A DNA stretch of 8,071 bases from the NCBI GenBank assembly GCA_005800465.1, contig SYFI01000090.1:1-8071 (forward strand). The letters run 5' to 3'. Each line of letters begins with the position of its first letter. Position 1 is the stretch's first letter. The stretch comes from Actinomycetota bacterium. Its GTDB lineage: Bacteria; Actinomycetota; Thermoleophilia; Miltoncostaeales; Miltoncostaeaceae. Both the position numbers and the translations under genes were made by a program. This document shows positions 1 to 4,926 of the stretch, piece after piece. The notes below the pieces were generated by a model that was not told the origin of the DNA, did not search any database, and saw only the letters and a list, made by a program, of their open reading frames with translations.

Positions 1-225
1 GAATCCGTCAGTGAGATGCGTGATCGCCCCCGTGAGGGCCTTCTTGAGCGCCTCGCCGACATCCGGGGCCCATCCCTTGGCGGCCACCGCAACTGCCGCA
101 ACCAGCAGGGTCACCATTACCACCATCCCCACGTACTCCACCGTTCCCTGGCCGCGCTCGTCGCGCAGGCGCCACCAAGTGGAGAGCGCCGCGGTATGCA
201 ATCGAGCCGTCATGCGAGCTGTCAC
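1..225 (-). CDS. Prepilin-like (Flp/TadE-type) protein, 3' end outside window
   Basis: Only the first 75 codons are in the window, and the frame runs open to base 1. The N-terminus is short and basic, then comes G25-Q-G-T-V-E30-Y followed by a hydrophobic helix at about residues 31-50. A glycine with Glu at +5 before a membrane helix is the signature cut by type IV/Tad prepilin peptidases, so I infer a pilin or pseudopilin inserted in the membrane and processed on the cytoplasmic face. I chose GTG at 223-225 because GGGAGG lies just upstream; an in-frame ATG at 211-213 is the alternative but is too far from that site. The gene follows, on the same strand, another protein with the same signature, which suggests a pilus or secretion locus continuing to the left. 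The C-terminal domain is not visible, so major pilin, minor pilin and TadE-like protein cannot be told apart. Confidence 0.7.
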   Translation of the reverse strand, partial: MTARMTARLHTAALSTWWRLRDERGQGTVEYVGMVVMVTLLVAAVAVAAKGWAPDVGEALKKALTGAITHLTDGF

Positions 226-328
226 CAGACCTCCCTCATCGTCGTCACCAGTCACCGTGATGGTGGCTGGGCGGGTAGTCACGCATCCAGACCGCCGCGT
301 GCCATCGCGCGCGTGTATCTGCGCCACC
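226..328. other. Gap between the two prepilin genes, nothing firm
   Basis: About 100 bases lie between the stop of the large prepilin and the GTG of the downstream prepilin on the minus strand. Apart from the GGGAGG ribosome site next to that GTG, I see only a weak 4-bp-arm inverted repeat (CACC/GGTG) and no convincing terminator or promoter. The two genes may be co-transcribed. Confidence 0.4.
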
Positions 329-946
329 TCAGCGCCGTCTCACAGCCTCGATGGCCCGAATGCGGAGAAACCGCGCGCCCCGCAAAATGAGCCAGTCGGC
401 CGCCATCGCCCCGGCATCACGGGAGATCTTCAGAAAGCTCTCACGAATCGGGCGCTCGCCGATACCCAGCGCGTCGCGGGCAATGTCACCACCGCTGCTC
501 ACCAACTGCCGTGCGGGAGTCATACGCCCCTGACCAAATATTCCCGCTGCGGTCTCGAGCGGGTGGCGGATGATCCCTTCTGCCTGCGACCGCACCTCGT
601 CAGTGAATCCCGAAAGGGCCTCGAGTTCGCCGTCAACATTGAGCGCACCCCACGACAGGAATCCATCCCATACCCGGTGGAGTAGTCCCGGCTCTCCCTG
701 CCTGGCCGCCATATCTGTGGCCAACTGCCGCGACTGGCCTTCGGCCACCGGAGGCCCTTCGGCGGCAACTGCCCCCAGCGGTGCGGTCACTCGCGCGATG
801 ATCGCGGGTGGATGATCGGGCACTCGCACCACTCCCGATGCCCACAGCGCCATCCCCGCCATCAATAGCGCCACCACGAGCGTGATCCCCGCATGCTCGA
901 CCGTGGCCTGCCCTCGCTGGTTCCACCGCCCCAATGCGTTGTCCAT
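329..946 (-). CDS. Large prepilin-like protein with long C-terminal domain
   Basis: This 205-residue protein opens with a short N-terminus, then R11-G12-Q-A-T-V-E17-H and a membrane helix at about 19-38. The G|QATVE motif (Glu at +5) matches prepilin peptidase substrates of the Flp/Tad type. The remaining roughly 165 residues are soluble, helix-prone and contain no motif I recognise; major Flp pilins are usually only 50-70 residues, so this is more like a TadE/TadF-type minor pilin or a dedicated pseudopilin. It ends in a basic stretch (AVRRR). I start it at ATG 944-946, which puts the motif at the usual distance from the N-terminus; the frame stays open to 1066, but that extension is Cys/Arg-rich and unlike a prepilin leader. 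No Shine-Dalgarno sequence precedes this ATG, so a leaderless message is possible. The next prepilin gene starts about 100 bases downstream on the same strand. Confidence 0.7.
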   Translation of the reverse strand: MDNALGRWNQRGQATVEHAGITLVVALLMAGMALWASGVVRVPDHPPAIIARVTAPLGAVAAEGPPVAEGQSRQLATDMAARQGEPGLLHRVWDGFLSWGALNVDGELEALSGFTDEVRSQAEGIIRHPLETAAGIFGQGRMTPARQLVSSGGDIARDALGIGERPIRESFLKISRDAGAMAADWLILRGARFLRIRAIEAVRRR

Positions 947-960
947 ACGTCGACCGTATG
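944..960 (-). promoter_or_regulatory. 17-bp palindrome over a -10-like box and start codon
   Basis: Read on the minus strand the site is CATACGGTCGACGTATG, with perfect 6-bp arms (CATACG/CGTATG) around GTCGA. The terminal ATG is the start codon of the large prepilin. TACGGT (bases 953-958), a TAnnnT hexamer, sits at -12 to -7 relative to that ATG, which is where a -10 box lies for a leaderless transcript. A protein bound here would cover promoter and start codon together, so I read it as a candidate operator. No clear -35 is visible and no binding protein is known. Confidence 0.35.
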
Positions 961-1068
961 ATCGCGAGGCGCACGCATGGGTGGCGCAACGTGCGCATTG
1001 GGCCACGTCTTCGCACCGATCCGGCCAAAGCGGCGCTAGCCTTTCCCATGTCCATTTGAGGAGCACCT

Positions 1069-1431
1069 GTGTCGATCATCAACTCGATGAGCAGCCGTGC
1101 CGGTCGCGTTGCCCGCGACATGAAGGGTTCCGTGCGTCGGGCACGTCTCGAAGGCGAACGGCGCCTGCTTGAGCGCCGCCATCGAAGCGCGCTCGAGGCA
1201 CTCGGGTCGCGGGCCTACGCCCTCATCCGCGACGGTGCTCTCCCAGGCGACGCACTTGCGCCGGAAGTTGCCGACGTGGAGACCCGCTTGGCGGCGATTG
1301 ACGCCGCAGTGGCTGCGATGGAGCACGACGGTTCGGGTGACCGCGAGGCTGCCCACGATGAGCGCCAGTCCCCGGATATTGCATTTCCCATGGTCTCCGA
1401 CGAGCCCATGGACCCCGGCCGGGAGGGATGA
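1069..1431 (+). CDS. Hypothetical charged helical protein, 120 aa
   Basis: I do not recognise a family. The protein starts at GTG 1069 with GAGGAG five bases upstream, a clear ribosome site. Residues 1-45 are strongly basic (repeated Arg/Lys between small residues), and residues 25-86 look like a continuous amphipathic helix with heptad-like Leu/Ala/Ile spacing (for example VETRLAAIDAAVAAMEHD), suggesting a coiled coil. The last 35 residues are acidic and probably disordered. There is no signal peptide, membrane segment or cysteine motif. It is followed on the same strand by two zinc-ribbon proteins, but a promoter lies between, so it need not share their transcript. A structural or nucleic-acid-associated small protein is conceivable from the charge pattern, but that is inference only. 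Confidence 0.6.
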   Translation: MSIINSMSSRAGRVARDMKGSVRRARLEGERRLLERRHRSALEALGSRAYALIRDGALPGDALAPEVADVETRLAAIDAAVAAMEHDGSGDREAAHDERQSPDIAFPMVSDEPMDPGREG

Positions 1432-1478
1432 TTTCGTTGCAGTGGTGCCGTTTCCTGCCGGCCTGCACGAAATATCCC

Positions 1479-1506
1479 TTGCGAGATTGCTCGGCGGCGG
1501 TATGAT
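1479..1506 (+). promoter_or_regulatory. Sigma-70-type promoter for the zinc-ribbon genes
   Basis: TTGCGA at 1479-1484 and TATGAT at 1501-1506 are separated by 16 bases. They match the -35 (TTGACA) and -10 (TATAAT) consensus at four and five of six positions respectively. A start of transcription near 1513 would leave a leader of about 37 bases ending in the GAGGAG ribosome site of the gene starting at 1550. This is the best promoter match in the window. Confidence 0.6.
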
Positions 1507-1549
1507 TCCGGCCCCGGTCGCCCGGCCGGAGACATGCGAGGAGCAGTCA

Positions 1550-1822
1550 GTGCGCACGGAGTCGGACCTCCAAGGACACCATCACGCCGACGCCCCCGGC
1601 TGTCACCGCTGCGGGCTCCCGCTACTGGCATCAACCGACTTCTGCCCCTACTGCGAGCGCTCCATCCACGAGGGCGCCATCAGCGGCATCGTGCACTGGC
1701 GCCCGGCACAGATGCGCGATATCCGCCGGCCCATGATCACCGAGACGCGCCTCCTGGCCGCTGGCTTCGTAGTGTTTGCCCTCATTGCCGCGGCCAGCCT
1801 GGTCGCCGCGCTGGCCACCTGA
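1550..1822 (+). CDS. Zinc-ribbon protein with C-terminal membrane anchor, 90 aa
   Basis: The start is GTG 1550, six bases after GAGGAG. Residues 18-35 hold two CxxC knuckles (C18-HR-C21 and C32-PY-C35) separated by ten residues, a compact zinc ribbon. A His-rich patch (GHHH, 9-12) precedes it. A basic linker leads to a single hydrophobic helix at about 68-88 (LLAAGFVVFALIAAASL) near the C-terminus. The layout therefore predicts a cytoplasmic zinc ribbon tethered to the membrane with almost nothing outside. Small proteins of this type are common in actinomycetes and bacteria generally, but their functions are mostly unknown; partner binding is a common role for zinc ribbons, and none can be named here. 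The rubredoxin-like protein at 1845 follows after 22 bases and is likely co-transcribed from the promoter at 1479-1506. Confidence 0.75.
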   Translation: MRTESDLQGHHHADAPGCHRCGLPLLASTDFCPYCERSIHEGAISGIVHWRPAQMRDIRRPMITETRLLAAGFVVFALIAAASLVAALAT

Positions 1823-1844
1823 ACCCACCCCGAAGGGACCCCGC

Positions 1845-2021
1845 GTGCCGCGCATCATCGACGATGGAACCGAACTGTTCGAAGTCGGCGATGAGGTCGT
1901 GGGTGACTTCCGCTGCTCCGAGTGCGACCTGCTTGTGACGTCACCTGAAGAGGCCGACGGCATTCTCGTGCTTCCCGCATGCCCGCTGTGCAAGTCGCCG
2001 GAGTGGCGCCGAGCGGGCTGA
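1845..2021 (+). CDS. Small rubredoxin-like zinc-ribbon protein, 58 aa
   Basis: The start is GTG 1845, preceded at a normal distance by GAAGGGA. The protein has an acidic N-terminus, a C24-SE-C27 knuckle followed by a hydrophobic DLLV strand, and a second knuckle C46-PL-C49 near the C-terminus. Two CxxC pairs with about 18 residues between them match rubredoxin-like zinc ribbons, which usually bind zinc structurally; iron binding as in a true rubredoxin is less likely because the surrounding aromatic residues of rubredoxins are mostly missing. It lies 22 bases after the membrane-anchored zinc-ribbon gene and probably shares its promoter. Its stop is only four bases from the stop of the converging GYD gene. 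Function unknown. Confidence 0.75.
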   Translation: MPRIIDDGTELFEVGDEVVGDFRCSECDLLVTSPEEADGILVLPACPLCKSPEWRRAG

Positions 2022-2025
2022 CCAG

Positions 2026-2319
2026 CTACTCCGCCGGGTCGAGCCCGGTGAACACGTCGGATGTCTCCACGACGGTGAGGGTTTCGAAGGTGGCACTGCC
2101 CCGGGCGGAGAGCTCGGCGGTCATGTGTGCCACGGCGGCGTCACCCGGTGCCTCAATGACACTGAGGAAGTCGTAGAGCCCCAGCACGGCCCACTGGTCG
2201 ATGACGCGGCCACCCAGGTCCTCGATTTCGCGATTCACCTCAAACAGGCGCTCCGGCGTGACGCGAAGCGTCTGAAGGCCCTGAGGGCTGATCGTGGCAA
2301 GGAGGATGTAGGTAGTCAT
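2026..2319 (-). CDS. GYD-domain protein, 97 aa
   Basis: The sequence from MTTYILLATISPQG through the middle part containing VIDQWAVLGLYDFLSVIEAPGD matches the GYD family (PF08734), small ferredoxin-fold proteins of about 95-100 residues named after a G-Y-D motif, here G-L-Y-D at about residues 47-50. Length and layout fit the whole domain with nothing added. The biochemical role of the family is not established. I chose ATG 2317-2319 because it gives the canonical start of the domain; a longer frame reaches 2355 but would overlap the upstream gene. The ribosome site is weak (GGA nine to ten bases upstream). The upstream membrane-protein gene ends 16 bases before this start, so the two are probably one transcript and this gene may rely on coupled translation. 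Confidence 0.8.
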   Translation of the reverse strand: MTTYILLATISPQGLQTLRVTPERLFEVNREIEDLGGRVIDQWAVLGLYDFLSVIEAPGDAAVAHMTAELSARGSATFETLTVVETSDVFTGLDPAE

Positions 2320-2335
2320 GATGCTGTTATCCAGT

Positions 2336-2863
2336 CTACCCGTGCGCCGTGCCACGGCGGGAACGCCATGCCGGGATAATCACGCTGAGCAGTCCTACGA
2401 GGGCGAGAAGCAGGCCGGCGATCAGCGCAAGCCAGGTGCCGGGGCCCACTGAGCTCTCGATGGGCGGCATCCGGTAGCCCTTGAGAGGAATGGCCGCAGC
2501 GCCCGCGCGCACAACGGCGGCGATGTCGGCCGGACGCGTCACCAGATGGACGACCTCGGCGATGGCCATGGCCACAATGACCAGGCCGGATATCAAAGCC
2601 CCCATGGCCGCAATCGCCCGGCGACCGAGCGCCATGGCAAACCCGATCACCAGCAGGCCTGCAATAGCCGCGACGAGAGCAGCCACACCCTGCCACTCGC
2701 CAATTCCAGGTTCCGACACCACCAGCCGGGAGTTCACCGAAAGGATGCCCCATTCGAGCCCGGTGGCGATGATCGCCACCGCCCCCGACAGCACCGCGAT
2801 GACAAGGAACGCGAGCCGTCCCCCTGCACCATCGCCGCTCTTCACCCCTTCGGTCCTCGCCAC
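2336..2863 (-). CDS. Four-helix integral membrane protein, 175 aa
   Basis: Starting from GTG 2863 (AGGA seven bases upstream, with GGAAGG just before it) the protein has a short polar N-terminus and four hydrophobic helices at about residues 16-36, 58-79, 84-108 and 144-166. A short basic tail (WRSRRGTAHG) ends it. The first loop carries LEWGIL and an acidic PGIGEWQG stretch. The four-helix pattern with a Trp just after helix 1 recalls the actinobacterial Trp-associated membrane proteins (TIGR02234-type), but I cannot confirm membership and there are no trp genes nearby. The gene diverges from the lysine-tailed protein at 2914 and leads a two-gene unit with the GYD protein. No catalytic motif is visible. 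Confidence 0.7.
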   Translation of the reverse strand: MARTEGVKSGDGAGGRLAFLVIAVLSGAVAIIATGLEWGILSVNSRLVVSEPGIGEWQGVAALVAAIAGLLVIGFAMALGRRAIAAMGALISGLVIVAMAIAEVVHLVTRPADIAAVVRAGAAAIPLKGYRMPPIESSVGPGTWLALIAGLLLALVGLLSVIIPAWRSRRGTAHG

Positions 2864-2913
2864 AGGGCTATCCTGCCTTCCGAATCCCAACAAGGCCCTG
2901 GAAGGACCAGACA

Positions 2914-3258
2914 ATGCAGCGTGACTCAGACCCCACACCCAACGAGCTCCAGCGTGCACTGCTCGAGTACGAGCCAACGGACCTCGAAGAGCTTCTGATC
3001 GCTTGGACCCAAGACCATTGGAACATGGCCGCGCGCGCGATGGTCTACAACAAGCCCGAGGGCGACAAGATGGTGAGCGGCGTGTCAGGCGTGCGCACCG
3101 ATGAGGGGCAGTTGGTGATGCAGGTTGCCGCTCGTGTGGCTGTCTCCGAGCGTGAACTCATGTGCCGCGCCGTCGCCGCAGTGCTGCCGGAATGGCTTGA
3201 GACCACCTACGGCCTTACGCCCGGCGGGCAGAAGAAAGGCAAGAAGAAGGGCAAGTAG
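2914..3258 (+). CDS. Hypothetical protein with lysine-rich tail, 114 aa
   Basis: I do not recognise the family. Translation starts at ATG 2914 after GGAAGGA with 7-8 bases spacing, a strong ribosome site. Residues 9-46 look helical and contain two conserved-looking Trp (WTQDHWNMAARAM); residues 52-100 alternate short strands and helices. A Gly/Lys tail (GGQKKGKKKGK, 104-114) ends the protein, which suggests contact with nucleic acid or an anionic surface; this is inference from composition. No signal peptide or membrane helix. It stands alone on its strand between a divergent membrane-protein gene (about 50 bases between starts) and a converging rhodanese gene. Confidence 0.65.
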   Translation: MQRDSDPTPNELQRALLEYEPTDLEELLIAWTQDHWNMAARAMVYNKPEGDKMVSGVSGVRTDEGQLVMQVAARVAVSERELMCRAVAAVLPEWLETTYGLTPGGQKKGKKKGK

Positions 3259-3271
3259 GCACCGCAGGAAC

Positions 3272-3308
3272 GGCGGGTTACTCCTTGGGCTCCATGGGGT
3301 AGCCCGCC
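3272..3308 (+). terminator. Plus-strand hairpin overlapping the converging gene end
   Basis: Arms 3272-3284 and 3296-3308 form a 13-bp stem with two G-U wobbles around an 11-base loop. The wobbles pair only in the plus-strand RNA (they become A-C mismatches on the other strand), so the structure favours transcripts from the gene ending at 3258, 13 bases upstream. No clear T tract follows, so it may be a weak or U-less terminator. It lies mostly inside the 3' coding end of the rhodanese gene. Confidence 0.4.
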
Positions 3309-3619
3309 TCGTTCCAGGCCTCAAAACCCCCCACCAGCACGCCCACGCGTGACCGGCCGGCGTCAAAGGCCACCAGGGCGATCTTCATACTTGTGGCCTC
3401 GCCCGGGCGATCGCAGTAGAACACGATCTCCTTGCCCTCCGGGAGGGTGGCGAGCCCATTCTGAAAGTCCATGGGGTCAAGGCGGAGTGCGCCCTTGATC
3501 TTCATTTCGGCTTCCCGATAGGTCAGGTCACGGGCATCAACCGGCAGCACGTTGTCGCCCATGCGAAAAGATGCGTAAAGGTCTGCTGGCTGCCACTGCG
3601 AGATGTCATCCCAAGCCAC
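3278..3619 (-). CDS. Single-domain rhodanese (sulfurtransferase), 113 aa
   Basis: The protein is one rhodanese domain. Visible are the N-terminal VLPVDARD strand (residues 24-31), the active-site loop starting at C69 (FYC-DRPGEATS) and the C-terminal GGFEAWNEAGYPME (98-110) that closes nearly all rhodanese domains. The catalytic Cys is present and would carry a persulfide during transfer of sulfane sulfur to thiol acceptors. The YC-xxPxEATS loop resembles the subgroup often found fused to DedA membrane proteins, but there is no membrane part here, so it should be cytoplasmic. The start is GTG 3619 with AGGAGG eight bases upstream. It is the last gene of a minus-strand run after peroxiredoxin and nitroreductase, which suggests a thiol or redox role. 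Confidence 0.9.
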   Translation of the reverse strand: MAWDDISQWQPADLYASFRMGDNVLPVDARDLTYREAEMKIKGALRLDPMDFQNGLATLPEGKEIVFYCDRPGEATSMKIALVAFDAGRSRVGVLVGGFEAWNEAGYPMEPKE

Positions 3620-3666
3620 TTCGCCACTCCTCCTAATTCACGACGCGACAACGCTACCAGCGAGCG

Positions 3667-4323
3667 CTACGCCCGCGTGCTGCCCCACTGCTCATCGTGC
3701 ACCAACGACCTCCAGCCGCGAAAACTCTTCTTCAAAGCGGGAGGCAGGCCATCGGGGAACGACTCCGGATACCCGAGCGGGCTCACCAGCACCGGGTCCA
3801 CCTCTCCCGGCAACCCCAGAATGGCGCGCAGCCGATCCTTCTCAAAGCGCTGGAACGCCGACGTGGGCACCGTGCCCAGATCCTGTGCCCGCGCTGCCAC
3901 CATCAGGTTCTCCATCGCGAATGCCACTGAAAGCAGGTCATCCACGTACCCGCCCTCAGCCATCGAATCGGGGTAGTTCCCGCGGGGTACCAGCAGGGCA
4001 ACGATCCACACCGGCGCGATGCGGTACGTGCTGAGGATCTTCTCGGCGTACTCCCCGCACTGCCGACGGTGCTCGTCATCATCGAGGTCACGCTGGGGGC
4101 GCATATTGGCGAAGTACTCGGCGCCGCCAGCGATGATCAGGTCGGCTATCTCGCGGCGTCGCTCTGCATCCCGCACCACGAGCAGGCTCCAGGCCTGCGA
4201 GCCGCTGCCGGTGGGTGCGGCGAGCGCCGCACGGAGCAGCCCATCCACCACATCATCGGGGATGGGTCGGTCGGTATACGTGCGCACGGCCTTGCGCTTG
4301 CGGATTGCCTCAATCGCGTCCAT
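3667..4323 (-). CDS. Nitroreductase-family FMN oxidoreductase, 218 aa
   Basis: The N-terminus (residues 3-50) has the family pattern: R8-K-R-K-A-V-R14 for FMN phosphate binding, then helix DDVVDGLLRAA and APTGSGSQAWSLLVV, the counterpart of the usual APSxxNxQPW segment. Toward the C-terminus ENLMVAARAQDLGTV (138-152) and LRAILGLPGEVDPVLVSPLGYP (165-186) are the other family landmarks. Length is normal for a single nitroreductase domain. Members use FMN and NAD(P)H to reduce nitro groups, quinones, flavins or other substrates; the real substrate cannot be read from sequence, and some members do unrelated flavin chemistry. ATG 4323 has GAAAGGG upstream. It follows the peroxiredoxin gene by 54 bases and precedes the rhodanese by 47 bases, so an operon of redox proteins is likely. 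Confidence 0.9.
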   Translation of the reverse strand: MDAIEAIRKRKAVRTYTDRPIPDDVVDGLLRAALAAPTGSGSQAWSLLVVRDAERRREIADLIIAGGAEYFANMRPQRDLDDDEHRRQCGEYAEKILSTYRIAPVWIVALLVPRGNYPDSMAEGGYVDDLLSVAFAMENLMVAARAQDLGTVPTSAFQRFEKDRLRAILGLPGEVDPVLVSPLGYPESFPDGLPPALKKSFRGWRSLVHDEQWGSTRA

Positions 4324-4377
4324 CGGAATGCCCTTTCTTCAGTCGGCCCGCCGGGATGCGGGAAGGATACGACGCGG

Positions 4378-4839
4378 CTATGACAGTAGGTCCAGCGCGT
4401 GCTCGGCGTCCCCGGTCGACTTCACCTTGTAATCAGCGTGAAGAATCTTGCCCTTGGCATCAATCACAAAGGTACTGCGCTCCACCCCCATGTACTTCTT
4501 GCCGTACATCGACTTCTCCACCCAGACGCCGTACGCCTCAAGGGTCGCGTGCGACTCGTCGGAGAGCAGGGGGAACGTGAGCCCCTCCTTGTCGCGAAAC
4601 TTCACGAGGCGCGACACGGGGTCGGGACTGATGCCGAGGACGGCGGCGCCACTCTTGGCGAACGCCTTCAGGTGATCGCGGTACTCGCATGCCTGGGCGG
4701 TGCAACCCGAGGTCATGGCCTTCGGATAGAAGTAGATGATCACGGGCGAGCCCCTGAGCGACGACAACGCGACCTCCGTGCCGTCATCGCATGCGAGGGT
4801 GAAGTCGGGGGCCATCTGGCCGGGCAGAAGACGTGCCAC
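4378..4839 (-). CDS. bcp: Peroxiredoxin, PrxQ/BCP type
   Basis: This 153-residue protein has the PrxQ layout: G7-Q-M-A-P-D-F near the N-terminus, SPVIIYFYPKAMTSGC with peroxidatic Cys46, and a second Cys51 five residues later (C-TAQA-C), the typical resolving position of atypical two-Cys PrxQ. GVWVEKSMYGKKYMGVERSTFVID near 104-127 is also characteristic. It reduces hydrogen peroxide and organic hydroperoxides in the cytoplasm with electrons from thioredoxin. The usual D-T-P-G-C is M-T-S-G-C here, so the family proline before the Gly-Cys is a serine, a small departure. GTG 4839 was chosen because GGAG lies eight bases upstream and the protein then starts where the family does; the frame is open to 4989. 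It is the first gene of the peroxiredoxin-nitroreductase-rhodanese run and is divergent from the alpha-E-like gene. Confidence 0.93.
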   Translation of the reverse strand: MARLLPGQMAPDFTLACDDGTEVALSSLRGSPVIIYFYPKAMTSGCTAQACEYRDHLKAFAKSGAAVLGISPDPVSRLVKFRDKEGLTFPLLSDESHATLEAYGVWVEKSMYGKKYMGVERSTFVIDAKGKILHADYKVKSTGDAEHALDLLS

Positions 4840-4876
4840 GGGTTTTTCTCCAAGTCGGTTCGGTTTGGGCGCGACG

Positions 4877-4897
4877 ACCGTACCCGTTTGCACAAAC
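4877..4897. promoter_or_regulatory. Divergent control region with GTTTG-CA-CAAAC palindrome
   Basis: Between the divergent starts of peroxiredoxin (4839) and the alpha-E-like gene (4912 or 4927) lies an AT-richer palindrome, GTTTGCACAAAC (4886-4897), with perfect 5-bp arms. On the minus strand, TACGGT (4882-4877) could be the peroxiredoxin -10 box and would put the palindrome in its -35/-10 spacer. The -35 (about TTTCCG) is poor. A repressor or redox regulator site is plausible but unproven. Confidence 0.35.
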
Positions 4898-4926
4898 AAC
4901 GGAAAGTGAGTGTGGCCCCCGGGCGA

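Noticed and set aside
1867..1880. Second possible SOS box with CGAAC and GTTCG half sites
   Set aside because: The half sites are separated by one base instead of four and lie inside the rubredoxin-like coding sequence.
2034..2048. CCGGG/CCCGG hairpin after the plus-strand zinc-ribbon gene
   Set aside because: Only 5-bp arms, no T tract and within the GYD coding end; too weak in GC-rich DNA to call a terminator.
4347..4362. CCCGC/GCGGG hairpin between peroxiredoxin and nitroreductase
   Set aside because: Five-bp arms are expected by chance at this base composition, and there is no U tract.
4399..4926. N-terminal extension of the alpha-E-like frame over 176 codons
   Set aside because: It is antisense to the well-supported peroxiredoxin gene and matches nothing; the real start is near 4912-4927.
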